Shown: one piece after another, positions 9,102 through 19,832 of the stretch
Numbering within the stretch: position 1 is the stretch's first letter
Layout of the letters: each line of letters begins with the position of its first letter
Source: Actinomycetes bacterium
GTDB lineage: Bacteria; Actinomycetota; Acidimicrobiia; Spongiisociales; JAHEDJ01
NCBI GenBank assembly: GCA_024641245.1
Contig: JAHEDK010000007.1
Location: forward strand, 1-64,000
Reading direction: 5' to 3'
Length of the DNA stretch: 64,000 nucleotides
Program-made: the position numbers and the translations under genes
The notes under the pieces: model-generated
Database searches by the model: none
What the model was told of the DNA's origin: nothing
Seen by the model: only the letters and a program-made list of their open reading frames with translations

Positions 9102-10838
9102 TTATCCGGAGACAGGCGATGCCCGCCTGTCGAGTTGGGTCGGGGCGGCGCCCACGACCCGGCCGGGAAGTTCAATCGAGAAGCATGCCCCGCCGAGTCG
9201 TTCTGATCGGCGGTAGCCGGCCGATCCTCCGTACGCTTGCGCGATCATCTTGACGATTGCCAGACCGATTCCCGATCCCGGGGTTGCGGCGTCGAGTCGG
9301 TGCGACCCGCGCTCGAAGCGTTCCCAGATGAGGTACTGATACTTCGTCGGTACGCCGGCACCGTCGTCGTGAACCTCGATGCAGAGACTGTCGTGTTCGG
9401 CCCGAGCGACGACGAGGCGACGGTCTCCTCCATAGCGGACCGCGTTGCCGATCAGGTTGTCGATGATTTGCTGGAGTCTGTCTCGATCGACGAGAGCTCG
9501 AAGATCCATGTCGACCTCGGCAGAGATGATGGTGTCTGCATCGTGACCGTCGGCGATTGTGTGCGTTGTTAGATCGATCAACTCCCCAACGTCGACCATG
9601 CTGTCGTGGAGTTGGAGGCCGGCCACACTGTCGCGGGCCAGCGCCACGAGATCCGAGACGATCCTGGCTACATGGCGTGTCTGTTCGTATGCGATGCTCA
9701 AGAGCTCGGCTTGTTCCTCCTCTTCGGTCATCTCCGACCGGACGAGATCGAGGAAGCCGACGACCGCGGTCAGAGGAGTACGAAGCTCATGCGAAATCGA
9801 TGATACGAGCGCTCTGCGCTCTTGTTCGACGAGATTCCGGTTCTCCCGGATGGCTGCCGTCTGACGAATGACCACGAGGCCAACGACCGTCAGGACCGAG
9901 TAGGAGAGGACGCGGCTATCTGCATCGAATCCTCCTGTCTCGAGACTGATGAGCAGAACAACGGAGAGGGCGACGACCAGTGCGTAGGGGATCGCAGACG
10001 TCCACCACTGAGGCTGTTGGTCGGCGTATTCACGGGCTCTGGGGCGGACGGGCACCATGACGGCCGCGCTCAGATAGGCGAATGTCGGGATGATGAATAA
10101 TACGAAGTTCGGCTGCGATTCCTCGAAAGTATTGCCGAGTCCGGTGAAGAGGAAAGACAAATCAGCCAGCGATTGTATGGCGATGCCGACTCCGAGCAGC
10201 ATCAGCCTGGCATCGAAGCGCATGTTCGAGCGGCGCATGAACAACGTTGCGACGGCGATGAGCGCTGCCACATCGAGGATCGGATACGCCGATCCGACGG
10301 CGCGTTCCCAGCCGCCGGTGCTTTCCAAATCGCTCAGCATGTCGAAGAGGAATGCCACCCAGAAGATCGACGTCAAAGCGATGGCGCCGATCAGGCCGTC
10401 AACGAGGAGCCTCGCCCTGTGCAGCCCTCCTCCACCGGCCTGCGGCAGTAACGCAACACCGGTCAATACGAGCATGTAGGAGATGATGAACGCCAGGTCG
10501 ATTGCGCTGAATGCTGGGACAGGGGGGGCAACCACACTCTGGCCGACCGTCGCTAATACACCCATCGAGCCCAACCCCAGGCCGGATCCGATCAGTTGCC
10601 AAGCGGTCCTCTCGCGGCGAGAAGGGATCGCTCGAGCGTTGCGAAGGAAGACGACGGCTGCGGCGCCGAAGCCGAGCGCCACTCCGGCTGCACCTGCTCC
10701 GTCTGCCCATTCCCCTTCGAACATGGAAGCAGCGCCCAACGCGACAAGCGCCGGGAACACCCAACGAATCTTCGAAACTCTTATGTTGGCAAGCTGATGT
10801 CGCGCGCTCGGCCGCGTCCCCGGTATGGCGGGCTGCAT
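9102..10838 (-). CDS. Membrane sensor histidine kinase, orphan
   Basis: Multi-TM N-terminus, H-box SSISHELRTPLTAVVGFLDLV, N-box IIDNLIGNAVRYG, G-box GSGIGLAIVK; no adjacent response regulator. Confidence 0.9.
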   Translation of the reverse strand: MQPAIPGTRPSARHQLANIRVSKIRWVFPALVALGAASMFEGEWADGAGAAGVALGFGAAAVVFLRNARAIPSRRERTAWQLIGSGLGLGSMGVLATVGQSVVAPPVPAFSAIDLAFIISYMLVLTGVALLPQAGGGGLHRARLLVDGLIGAIALTSIFWVAFLFDMLSDLESTGGWERAVGSAYPILDVAALIAVATLFMRRSNMRFDARLMLLGVGIAIQSLADLSFLFTGLGNTFEESQPNFVLFIIPTFAYLSAAVMVPVRPRAREYADQQPQWWTSAIPYALVVALSVVLLISLETGGFDADSRVLSYSVLTVVGLVVIRQTAAIRENRNLVEQERRALVSSISHELRTPLTAVVGFLDLVRSEMTEEEEQAELLSIAYEQTRHVARIVSDLVALARDSVAGLQLHDSMVDVGELIDLTTHTIADGHDADTIISAEVDMDLRALVDRDRLQQIIDNLIGNAVRYGGDRRLVVARAEHDSLCIEVHDDGAGVPTKYQYLIWERFERGSHRLDAATPGSGIGLAIVKMIAQAYGGSAGYRRSERLGGACFSIELPGRVVGAAPTQLDRRASPVSG

Positions 10839-10889
10839 TCCGCAATTGTCGGCGCATGTGCCCTGACACCTGAGGGATTCGGCGGATCG

Positions 10890-11399
10890 TCAAAGGGAGG
10901 GCGGAACCTCAACAAGCCGGCCATCCTTGTCGGCGAAGTCCCAAACGTCGATAGCGGGAGGCTCAACGCCGATGGTCGTGAGGGCGGTGCAGACCTGGCT
11001 TCGATGGTCGGTCCCGTGGTGCAGGGCCTGGGCGAGCCGGATGCCCATTGGAGCATGGCCCTCGGATCCGTCGTCACGGTGCCTGACCACCACGAAATCC
11101 GGGTCGAGGTCCTGCGTAAGAAGCGAGGCCCACGCGGCAGCGTTGCCTTCCATCGCGACGCTGAGCTCCGGAAGTCCCATCCGTCCGTCGTCGATCACGG
11201 CGACACGCCCGCCGGTCAGGGCATACAGGTAGGCGCAGTCGGCGCCGACGAGATGGCGGATTGTGTCGATGATCGAGCCGAAGGTCCCGGGAACGGCGGT
11301 CCCGAGTTGATCGGAGCTGAGGGGGATACACGCATCGATCAAGCGCAGCGTCGCCCAAACGTGGTGCGCAAAGGCGTCGCCCAACAGGGGATTGCTCAT
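10890..11399 (-). CDS. DinB-like family protein
   Basis: HHVWATLRLIDACIPL...TIRHLVGADCAYLYAL...LAQALHHGTDHRSQVCTALTTIG. Confidence 0.8.
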   Translation of the reverse strand: MSNPLLGDAFAHHVWATLRLIDACIPLSSDQLGTAVPGTFGSIIDTIRHLVGADCAYLYALTGGRVAVIDDGRMGLPELSVAMEGNAAAWASLLTQDLDPDFVVVRHRDDGSEGHAPMGIRLAQALHHGTDHRSQVCTALTTIGVEPPAIDVWDFADKDGRLVEVPPSL

Positions 11400-11482
11400 C
11401 CCGGCACCCTAGCGGTCTGTGGACTGATGCGGTTGTCCTCCCGATTCAGCCGTGCGGGAGTCAACTAGCATGATCGATCCCG

Positions 11483-14400
11483 ATGTCTGCTCCTCTTGCT
11501 CCCCTCGTCGATCGGTGGCGTGCCGACCTTCTGCCGAAATCGAGTGGTCGTCTGGTTGTTGCGCCGGGAGCGCGCGCGTATCTGACGGCCGGTATGGCCG
11601 CGAAGGCGGACCGTCCGTTGCTGGTCATCGTTCCAGGCGAGCGGGAGGCGGAAGATCTCGTCGACGACCTCGAATTGTTCACCAGCCGAGGCGCGTTGCT
11701 GCCGGCTTGGGAGACGCTGCCATTCGAACATGTCTCACCCAATGTAACGACTATGGCGGCCAGAGCCAGGGCGAGGAATCTGCTCACCGTTGGTGAGCCG
11801 GGTACGGTCGTCGTTGCGTCGGTGCGGGCGATCACCCAGCGGGTAAGTCCCTCGTCCGTGCGGCCATTGATCGCGGCGGCGGGGAAGGAGGCAGGTTACG
11901 ACCTTCTCATCCAGCGCCTGGCTGAATATGGATACCACCGCACAGATCGGGTGGAGAGCCGCGGAGAATTCGGCGTGCGCGGTGGGCTCATTGATGTATT
12001 CCCGGCCCAGGGGGGTGATCCGGTCCGATTGGAGTTCTGGGGAGACGAGGTGGAGTCGGCCCGAAATTTCTCGATCAACACTCAGCGGTCGACCGACGCT
12101 GCGGAAGGGCTGATTGCCTATCCGGCCAGGGAACTCCGGCCCGATGCAGCTTCGAGGGAGGCGGCGCGTGTTCTGGTCCATCAGGAGCCGTGGGCGGCTG
12201 CCACCTGGGAGCGGCTGAGCGAAGGTCACTTGTTCGCGGGAATGGAATCATGGCTCCCGTGGATTGCTCCTGAAGCGACCGCTCTGACCCAACTGCCCGG
12301 CGGTGCTCCGGTGATTGTGTTCGATCCAGTCCGCGCTGCAGACCGAAGCCGCGATCTTGTCAAGGAAGAAGCGGAAATGGCGGCCGCCCTGGCTCCGACG
12401 TGGGGCCATGGAGCACCTTCGGCAGGAGAGCATCCGGCGTTGTATCTCGACTTGAACGAAGGCCTCACCGGACGGGACGTGCTCGAGGCGCCTCCGATCG
12501 CGACCAGCCCAACGGACAACGCACTCGAAATGCGTGGGCTCGATGCCACACCGGGAGACGCCGAATCGGTAGCCAACGCCCTCAACCGGTGGATTGCCGC
12601 CGGGATCAACGTGGTGGTCGCAATGGATGGTGAAGCGGCGGCGGATCGGGTTGCTCGCTTGCTGGGCGAAGCAGGTCTCGATTTGACCAGGAGATCGCAG
12701 CTCGATCGGATCGAAACGGCCGCAATCGGGGTTGGTATACATCACGGGTTCATGCTGCCCGCGTTGAAGGTGGCGGTGCTCGGCGAGCATTCAATTGCCG
12801 GTCGCCGGCGCGCTCATCGCCGGGTGGCGCCACGCCGGGAAGATGCCGATGGGGCCCGGTACCGCGATCTGGCCGAAGGCGACTACGTTGTGCACTTCCG
12901 GCACGGCATCGGACGATTCGAAGGGCTGGCCACTCGCTCCATCGCCGGCATCGAGCGTGATTACCTCGTGGTCGCATACGCGGCGGAAGACAAGCTCTAC
13001 GTACCGACCGATCAACTGGCGGCCGTGAAGAAATACACCGGTGGCGAGACGCCACGCCTATCTCGCATGGGCGGCTCGGACTGGTCGAAAACCAAAGGCC
13101 GTATCCGCAAAGCGGTGGCGGCGGTCGCCGAACAGGTTGTGGCACTGCACCGGGCGCGGGCGCTCGCCACCGGTCACGGATATGCGCCGGATACACCCTG
13201 GCAACGCGAGATGGAGGCGTTGTTCCCATTTGAGGAAACGGCCGATCAGCTCAGTGCCATCAACGACGTCAAGGTCGACATGGAAGCCGACGGACCGATG
13301 GACCGTCTCATCTTCGGGGACGTCGGCTTCGGCAAGACCGAGGTCGGTATCCGGGCCGCATTCAAGGCGGTGATGGACGGCAAGCAGGTGGCGATCCTGT
13401 GCCCGACGACACTCCTTGCTCAACAACACTTCCAGGTATTCTCCGAGCGCTTCAATCCGTATCCCACCAGGGTCGAGATGCTCAGCCGGTTTCTCACCAC
13501 CCGCCAGCAGCGTGACGTGGTCGCCAAGCTGGCCACCGGCGAAGTGGACGTCGTGATCGCTACTCACCGGCTGCTCTCGCAGGACATCCAGTTCAAGAAC
13601 CTCGGACTCCTGATCATCGACGAGGAGCAACGGTTCGGGGTCAAGGCGAAAGATCAGATAAAGCGGTTCCGGGTTGGAGTCGACGTGTTGACCCTCACCG
13701 CCACCCCTATTCCCCGCACCTTGGAGATGGCACTCACGGGAATCCGAGATGTGAGTCACATTCGGACTGCACCCGAGGATCGGCACCCGATTCTCACCTA
13801 TGTCGGACCGTTCGATGAACAGGCGGTCTCGGCTGCTATTCGGCGCGAGATGTTGCGAGAGGGTCAGGTCTTTTACGTTCATAACCGGGTGCAGTCGATC
13901 GACCGGGCAGTTGCCCGACTCCAACAACTCGTGCCGAACGCCCGCTATGCAATCGCACACGGCCAGATGTCGGAAGGCCGACTGGAGCAGGTGATGCTCG
14001 ACTTCTGGAACGGCAACTTCGACGTTCTGGTCGCCACGACGATCATTGAGTCCGGTCTCGACCTGCCCCAGGTCAACACCCTCATCGTGGAACGGGCCGA
14101 CTTGCTTGGTCTTGCTCAGTTGTATCAACTGCGTGGACGGGTTGGTCGCTCCAGTCAGCGGGCCTACGCCTATTTGTTCCATCCCCAGGAGCAATCACTG
14201 TCGGAAGACGCCTACCGGCGCCTCGAAGCGATCGGCGAGCACTCCGACCTGGGCAGCGGCTTCCACCTCGCCCTTCGCGATCTCGAAATCAGGGGAGCCG
14301 GATCCATGCTTGGAGAGGTGCAGTCGGGACACATCAGCGCGGTCGGGTTCGACTTGTACACGCAATTGGTGGCCGAGGCGGTGGGGGAGTTGGAGGGGAC

Positions 14401-14854
14401 GCCTGTCGAAACGGCAGGCGAGTTGGAGATCAGGATCGATCTCCCGGTCAATGCCCACTTGCCGGACGACTATATCGAAGATCAGCTGGCCCGCATCGAG
14501 GCGTACCGGCGGTTGGCGGCGGCCACCACCTATGCCGATGTCGACGATGTGACCGCCGAGTGGGCGGATCGCTACGGACCCCTTCCGGATTCCGCCACTG
14601 CCTTGATCGAAATCGCCGGGCTGCGGTGCGAGGCGATTCGCGTTGGCCTGACGGAGATCGTGAAGCTGCGTCGGGAGGTGCGTCTAGGACAGGTTGATCT
14701 GTCGACCAGCCAGGAGGTCAGGCTGCAGCGGGTTGCTCCGAAGTCGGTCCTCAAGGCGGACGAAGGGCTGCTTTTCCTCCCCGCTCCGGCGGACCACACG
14801 ATCGTCGCCGATCTCGTTACCTTCATGCGGAAGATGTGGCCGATCGAGGATTGA
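11483..14854 (+). CDS. mfd: Transcription-repair coupling factor
   Basis: 1123 aa; DYVVHFRHGIGRFEG, RLIFGDVGFGKTEVGIRAAFKA, DEEQRFGVKAKD, TATPIPRTLEMALTGIRD. Confidence 0.98.
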   Translation: MSAPLAPLVDRWRADLLPKSSGRLVVAPGARAYLTAGMAAKADRPLLVIVPGEREAEDLVDDLELFTSRGALLPAWETLPFEHVSPNVTTMAARARARNLLTVGEPGTVVVASVRAITQRVSPSSVRPLIAAAGKEAGYDLLIQRLAEYGYHRTDRVESRGEFGVRGGLIDVFPAQGGDPVRLEFWGDEVESARNFSINTQRSTDAAEGLIAYPARELRPDAASREAARVLVHQEPWAAATWERLSEGHLFAGMESWLPWIAPEATALTQLPGGAPVIVFDPVRAADRSRDLVKEEAEMAAALAPTWGHGAPSAGEHPALYLDLNEGLTGRDVLEAPPIATSPTDNALEMRGLDATPGDAESVANALNRWIAAGINVVVAMDGEAAADRVARLLGEAGLDLTRRSQLDRIETAAIGVGIHHGFMLPALKVAVLGEHSIAGRRRAHRRVAPRREDADGARYRDLAEGDYVVHFRHGIGRFEGLATRSIAGIERDYLVVAYAAEDKLYVPTDQLAAVKKYTGGETPRLSRMGGSDWSKTKGRIRKAVAAVAEQVVALHRARALATGHGYAPDTPWQREMEALFPFEETADQLSAINDVKVDMEADGPMDRLIFGDVGFGKTEVGIRAAFKAVMDGKQVAILCPTTLLAQQHFQVFSERFNPYPTRVEMLSRFLTTRQQRDVVAKLATGEVDVVIATHRLLSQDIQFKNLGLLIIDEEQRFGVKAKDQIKRFRVGVDVLTLTATPIPRTLEMALTGIRDVSHIRTAPEDRHPILTYVGPFDEQAVSAAIRREMLREGQVFYVHNRVQSIDRAVARLQQLVPNARYAIAHGQMSEGRLEQVMLDFWNGNFDVLVATTIIESGLDLPQVNTLIVERADLLGLAQLYQLRGRVGRSSQRAYAYLFHPQEQSLSEDAYRRLEAIGEHSDLGSGFHLALRDLEIRGAGSMLGEVQSGHISAVGFDLYTQLVAEAVGELEGTPVETAGELEIRIDLPVNAHLPDDYIEDQLARIEAYRRLAAATTYADVDDVTAEWADRYGPLPDSATALIEIAGLRCEAIRVGLTEIVKLRREVRLGQVDLSTSQEVRLQRVAPKSVLKADEGLLFLPAPADHTIVADLVTFMRKMWPIED

Positions 14855-14910
14855 GTCGAACACCGCCCGTACGCCGGACCGCCACTGTGACGGCTGGCTA
14901 CCCTTTCCCG

Positions 14911-15813
14911 GTGAAGCGCCTTCCCGCCTCCGTTCTGTTGAGTGCTGCCTCCGCTTTCTGGGGCGGCAACTTCATCGTCGGCCGCGCGGTCTCGTCGTCG
15001 TTGCCTCCACTCACTCTCAGTTTCTACCGGTGGCTCGTCGCTCTGATCGTCCTGCTTCCGCTGGCGGGGAAAGAGGTCTGGGCCAAACGGCGTCAGATCC
15101 GAGATAACGCCGGTTGGTTTGCACTCGTCACCGTCACGGGCACTGTGCTGTTCCATGTGTTTGTGTACGTCGGTCTCGGTACCACGACCGCCATCAATGC
15201 AACGCTCCTCGTCGCCACATCACCGGTGATCATCCCCGTGGTGGCGGTCATCGTGCATCGTGACCGGATCACCGGTATGCAGGGTGTAGGCATTGCCACT
15301 TCGATAGTGGGGGTTTTGATCATTTTGACCCGGGCCGACCTCGATGTGCTGGCGTCGTTCGCGTTCTCGTCCGGTGATCTGTTGATCCTGGCGGCGGTGG
15401 TGGCCTGGGCCGTGTACTCGGTAGTCCTGCGAGATCGCCGTGACGACCTGAGCCCGCTCGGGTTTGTGCTTGCCATCACCGTGCTCGGGATACCGATTCT
15501 CTTCGTCCTATACCTGATCGAGCTGGCGGGGCAGGGTGGCTTCGACCCGACGCCGGGGCATCTGCTGACGATCGTCTACGTCGGTCTCTTCGCCTCCGTG
15601 CTGGCCTACCTGGCCTGGAACAAGGGAGTGGACCTGATCGGCGCGGTGCGCGCCGGGCCATATATGAGCCTGATGCCTGTCTTTGCTGCGTTGTTGGCGG
15701 TGGTGTTCCTGGGTGAGTCGTTGGAGCTCTTTCACATGGTGGGAACCGTCGTCATCGCGCTCGGTCTTGTCCTCAGCGGCCGCCGACCCGTTGCGAGGCT
15801 GCCGGCCGGATAG
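14911..15813 (+). CDS. EamA/DMT family transporter
   Basis: Ten-TM pattern with EamA duplication (SAASAFWGGNFIVGRAV...; LAYLAWNKGVDLIGAVRAG). Confidence 0.85.
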   Translation: MKRLPASVLLSAASAFWGGNFIVGRAVSSSLPPLTLSFYRWLVALIVLLPLAGKEVWAKRRQIRDNAGWFALVTVTGTVLFHVFVYVGLGTTTAINATLLVATSPVIIPVVAVIVHRDRITGMQGVGIATSIVGVLIILTRADLDVLASFAFSSGDLLILAAVVAWAVYSVVLRDRRDDLSPLGFVLAITVLGIPILFVLYLIELAGQGGFDPTPGHLLTIVYVGLFASVLAYLAWNKGVDLIGAVRAGPYMSLMPVFAALLAVVFLGESLELFHMVGTVVIALGLVLSGRRPVARLPAG

Positions 15814-15842
15814 CGCCGGGAATGCAACGGGATGGACCGGGA

Positions 15843-16397
15843 CTAGACCCGGCGGCGGACGATTGGTCGTCCGCCCCGGCGTGCCGTCTCCCGGAATCCG
15901 GCTTGCTCAAACAGGTCGAGTGTTCCGGTGAACAGGTCGGCGGCTCCGCGAGCCCGGACGGACGTGTCGATCGGGTAGCCCTCGATGAGGAGGTAGCCAC
16001 TCGATCTCGCCCGTTCGACGGCACTCTCGAGCAAGGCCGACGCCACACCCGTATGCCGGTGATTGCGGTCGATGAAGAAGCAGACAACCGAACAGACGGG
16101 TTGGTCGTCAATCGGCTTGAGTTTTGGGGAGCGATTGAGCCGTCCGAACTCATCTCGGGCACCAATGGACACCCATCCGACCGGCTCGTCGTCCAGGTAG
16201 GCGAGCAGACCGGGCTCTTGCCCCGAGTCGACCAAGTCGCGCAGACGGGCTTTCAGGGCTGGTCCGGATTCATTGTCGAAATCGGATGACGTCACCCTCC
16301 ACCACATGCACCAGCAACCTGAGGTGGCGCCGTTGGGCCCGAAGAGCCGCTCGAGGTCAGGCCAACGATCGGGAGTTGCGGGATGGATGTTGGTCAT
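15843..16397 (-). CDS. GNAT family N-acetyltransferase
   Basis: CWCMWWR, VSIGARDEFGRLNRSP, CFFIDRNHRHTGVASALLESAVERA. Confidence 0.85.
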   Translation of the reverse strand: MTNIHPATPDRWPDLERLFGPNGATSGCWCMWWRVTSSDFDNESGPALKARLRDLVDSGQEPGLLAYLDDEPVGWVSIGARDEFGRLNRSPKLKPIDDQPVCSVVCFFIDRNHRHTGVASALLESAVERARSSGYLLIEGYPIDTSVRARGAADLFTGTLDLFEQAGFRETARRGGRPIVRRRV

Positions 16398-16510
16398 CGA
16401 ATCAACGATATATGTATCCGGCGGTCTTGGCCTTCCCAATCCACCTTTCTGGCGTCGGAGAGGGCGCGGCAGTTTTGTCGTGTTTTTGACGCCAGAACCG
16501 CGCGGAGCGC

Positions 16511-17965
16511 TCAACTGCCGGTGCGGGCCGCCAGGTCGTCAACCGTCAACGACCGCCAATCGCTCTGGACTGTGGGCCGAGCCAGCCAACCTTGCAGCAG
16601 GGCACGATCGATCGGGTCCGGCACAGAATCGACCCTAGCCTCCAACGTCGGAACTGCTCCCGGTCCGAGGTCGACGAGGTAGCCGACATCGAGATCGTTC
16701 CCCGCCGACGCGCGGTCAAGGTTCACATCTACGATCAGCGCGGCCGGATGGGCGAGGTTGAGGCCGACCGCGAGGACGAAGGCTGAAGCGACCGTCCCCA
16801 GCACGAAGTGTCCTCTCTTTCCTCTCAACACGGTGAAGGCAAGCCAGATCAACACGAAGCCCACCCAGAGGAGGAACGTAGTGGTGTAGACGCGCAACTG
16901 GGTGAGGCCGAACTCGTCTACGTACAACAGCATGCGACGTACGGCTGCCGTTCCGATTGCCAGCGTCAGAGCGATCAGCATGTGCGAAGCTGCCACGATT
17001 GGACGGCGGCGGGTGAGGTGCCGGGACGCCCAGTCGACGAGCAGGACCACACCGACGATCAAGGCGGCCACCGTCACGAGTTCGAAGAAACCTCTGCGGG
17101 CATACTCGGCAAAGGTGAGACCGGTTCTCGCCACGGTGTCCGCTCCGCCGAACAAGTAGGCAAACTGGATCGCGACGAATACTGAGAACATCACGTTCAT
17201 CGTCAAGAGAGGTATCAGAACAACGGGCGCCTGCAGGTTCATCTCAACCGGGGTTGCTGCGGTCGGCAGTCGTGGTTGGCGCAATCGGGCGATGGCGCCG
17301 AGGGTCAACCAGGCCACCACGCCGGCGGCGAGTAGGCGACCGGCCAGTTCTGGCAGATCCCCGGTCCATTGGAATAGCCGCTCGGTCAACCCCTCGAACA
17401 CTGCATCTGCAGAGGCGAGTAGGCCGCCGAATACCAGTACGAGAACGGCCGAGAGTCCGAGACCGATGATGACCGGCCCTGCCCGGTGCCGAGCTGCACG
17501 GGTGGTATCACCCGCTTCCGGCAATCCGGCTTTCAGGTAGCGCCGCGCTTCGACGAGCGGACCGAGCGTGTTGACCGTCATCTCTTCGAGAAGCGTTGAA
17601 ACGGTCCACCGGTGCAAGCCGGGTCGTCGTCGGAGTCCCATCGCGATCGAGACCAGCGAGACGAAAGCCACGACGTTGAGTGCCACGAGGGCCGGCAACT
17701 CTCGGACTGCGAGTAGGGCCGCCGGGACGGCGGCGGCCCCCAGGAGCAAGAGGATCTGGCGGTCGGCCTGCTTGCTCGCCATCCAGATCAGTGTGCCGAC
17801 GAATGACAGGAAGACAACGGACCATCCGAGCCCGGGTCCGACGTCGTGCGCGAGGGCTGCATAGATGACCCCGGTCAGCCCGGCAGCACCGAGAGCCCGA
17901 TAGATGAGCGGATCGGGCGGCGCAGTTGAATGGTCCGCCCGCGCGGCATCAGAGTGTTCAGGCAT
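16511..17965 (-). CDS. DUF4173/DUF4153-type multi-TM membrane protein
   Basis: Long polytopic protein; LFGGADTVARTGLTFAEYARRGFFELVTVAALIVGVVLL. Confidence 0.75.
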   Translation of the reverse strand: MPEHSDAARADHSTAPPDPLIYRALGAAGLTGVIYAALAHDVGPGLGWSVVFLSFVGTLIWMASKQADRQILLLLGAAAVPAALLAVRELPALVALNVVAFVSLVSIAMGLRRRPGLHRWTVSTLLEEMTVNTLGPLVEARRYLKAGLPEAGDTTRAARHRAGPVIIGLGLSAVLVLVFGGLLASADAVFEGLTERLFQWTGDLPELAGRLLAAGVVAWLTLGAIARLRQPRLPTAATPVEMNLQAPVVLIPLLTMNVMFSVFVAIQFAYLFGGADTVARTGLTFAEYARRGFFELVTVAALIVGVVLLVDWASRHLTRRRPIVAASHMLIALTLAIGTAAVRRMLLYVDEFGLTQLRVYTTTFLLWVGFVLIWLAFTVLRGKRGHFVLGTVASAFVLAVGLNLAHPAALIVDVNLDRASAGNDLDVGYLVDLGPGAVPTLEARVDSVPDPIDRALLQGWLARPTVQSDWRSLTVDDLAARTGS

Positions 17966-18043
17966 GAGGTTCAAACGGTGAGGCACCCGCTGCAGTTCCC
18001 GGAGCATCCGCTCGAGCGATGGGCCGCCCCCAGGCGGCCCATC

Positions 18044-18078
18044 AGAACCCAAAACCTACAACCTAGAACCTACAACCT
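18044..18078. repeat. Heptanucleotide tandem repeat, 5 units
   Basis: AGAACCC AAAACCT ACAACCT AGAACCT ACAACCT. Confidence 0.8.
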
Positions 18079-18080
18079 CT

Positions 18081-19055
18081 TCACATCGTCAACGCCATCA
18101 CGGCTTTCTGCGCGTGCAGTCGGTTCTCGGCCTGGTCGTAGACGCGGCTCCAGCGACCGTCGATGACGGCGTCGGCTACCTCGACGTTGCGATCCGCCGG
18201 CAGCGGGTGCATGTAGATCGCGTCTTCGTCGGCCATCTCCATACGACGGGGGTCGACGATCCAGTCTGTGTAGTTCTCCGAGATCTTTGCCGACTCCTCA
18301 TGATCCGAGGTGGTCAGCATCGATCCCCACGCTTTGGCGTAGACGACATCGGCGCCGCGCATGCCCTCTTCGAAGTCCTCGATGATCTCGAAACTTCCGT
18401 GAGCTGCCCTAGCGTTGTCCTCGGCCTGAGCAATTATCTCCGGCATCAGCTTGAACTCCGGCGGCCGGGTGAGTCGGACATTGGCGCCGTAGCGGGTCAT
18501 CAGCAGGATGACGCTCTGAGGGACACTGATCGGCTTCTGATAGCTCGATGCGTACGCGTAGCTCATGTTGATCGTGAGCTTGCGAGGGTCGCCTTTCTGT
18601 TCGATGATCGTGAGCAGGTCGGCGAGGGCCTGGAACGGGTGGTACCAGTCGCATTGCATATTGAGGACCGGCGTTCGGCTGGCTTCGGCGACTGCCCGGA
18701 TGTACTGGTTACCGATCCCCCAGTCGACGTTGCGGATGGCGATACCGTCGTCGTAGCGGCCGAGGATCTCACCGATCTCCCGCCACGTGTCGCCGTGTCC
18801 GATTTGGGTGGTGGTGCTATCGAGGAACATGGCGTGCCCACCGAGTTGTGCCATGCCGGCCTCGAAGCTGGCCCTGGTCCTCGTGCTCGAGAAGAAGAAC
18901 AACATGGCGAGCACCTTGTTGTCCAGCAGCGCATGCTGCTCGCCGAGCGCACGGCGTCGCTTGAGGTCGAGCGCCACGTCGATGATCGTGTCTAGCTCGT
19001 CCTTGGTCCACTCCTGGGTGGTGATCATGTCTCGCCCGTGCAGATGGGTTTGCAT
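18081..19055 (-). CDS. YgeW-like (knotted) carbamoyltransferase
   Basis: SSTRTRASFEAGMAQLGGHAMFL, QIGHGDTWREIGEILGRYDDGIAIRN, LNMQCDWYHPFQALADLLTI, AYASSYQKPISVPQSVILLMTRYGANVRL, MHPLPAD. Confidence 0.85.
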   Translation of the reverse strand: MQTHLHGRDMITTQEWTKDELDTIIDVALDLKRRRALGEQHALLDNKVLAMLFFFSSTRTRASFEAGMAQLGGHAMFLDSTTTQIGHGDTWREIGEILGRYDDGIAIRNVDWGIGNQYIRAVAEASRTPVLNMQCDWYHPFQALADLLTIIEQKGDPRKLTINMSYAYASSYQKPISVPQSVILLMTRYGANVRLTRPPEFKLMPEIIAQAEDNARAAHGSFEIIEDFEEGMRGADVVYAKAWGSMLTTSDHEESAKISENYTDWIVDPRRMEMADEDAIYMHPLPADRNVEVADAVIDGRWSRVYDQAENRLHAQKAVMALTM

Positions 19056-19074
19056 CGATGCTCCTTTGGTCTGG

Positions 19075-19806
19075 TCAGGCTCCGGCTTTTCGCCTAATCA
19101 GGCGAAAGCGGAGCAAATCGTCACGGAAGAATGAGGTCGATTGCACGACCGGTTCGTTTTCTTGATCGTATCCAACCTCTTCGAAACTGAGTGCAGGTGT
19201 CCGGCGCGGAATGCCGAGTTCGTCCGCTTCGTGGGAAGGCAGTGCGACGGGAACGATCTCAGAGAGGTAGTAGCTGAGGGGTCGGTTGCAGTACCGGTCG
19301 AGGAGGTCGTAGAGGGGGAGCGCTCCGGCCTTCCTCGTGATCTCGACTTTGATGTGCCGGGTCGGGATCCGGTTGTACGTGAGCACCACCGGACGGTCGT
19401 CTTCCAGGAAGACCTTCTCGACGACCAGTACCGCTTCGCCGGATTCGATACCTAGATCCTCCGCCAGGGATTCTGATGCGGGCCGTGTAGAGAGCCCGAC
19501 GACTCGCACAGATGGGGCATAGCCATGATCCTGGAGTACTTCCTCGTACGACCATATCTCCTCGAGGCGAGACTTGATCTGGAGGCCCGGCTGGTTGACG
19601 AAAGTCCCGGCTCCCTGCTTGCGATAGATCGACCCCTCGTTCTCAAGCCTGCTTAGTGCGTCTCGAATGGTGGTCCTGCTCACCCCGAGCTCAGCCGCAA
19701 GCTCGGTCTCCGACGGAATGCGACCCTCCTCGAACGCGCCGGAAACGATGCGCTCCTTGAGGTTCGCTTTCACCTGGTCGGTGAGTGATGGGCTTCGGGT
19801 GATCAT
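19075..19806 (-). CDS. GntR family regulator, HutC/UTRA type
   Basis: RIPSETELAAELGVSRTTIRDALSRLENEGSIYRKQGAGTFV plus UTRA effector domain. Confidence 0.92.
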   Translation of the reverse strand: MITRSPSLTDQVKANLKERIVSGAFEEGRIPSETELAAELGVSRTTIRDALSRLENEGSIYRKQGAGTFVNQPGLQIKSRLEEIWSYEEVLQDHGYAPSVRVVGLSTRPASESLAEDLGIESGEAVLVVEKVFLEDDRPVVLTYNRIPTRHIKVEITRKAGALPLYDLLDRYCNRPLSYYLSEIVPVALPSHEADELGIPRRTPALSFEEVGYDQENEPVVQSTSFFRDDLLRFRLIRRKAGA

Positions 19807-19832
19807 CTGGGTAGCACGTCCGGTGATACTGT

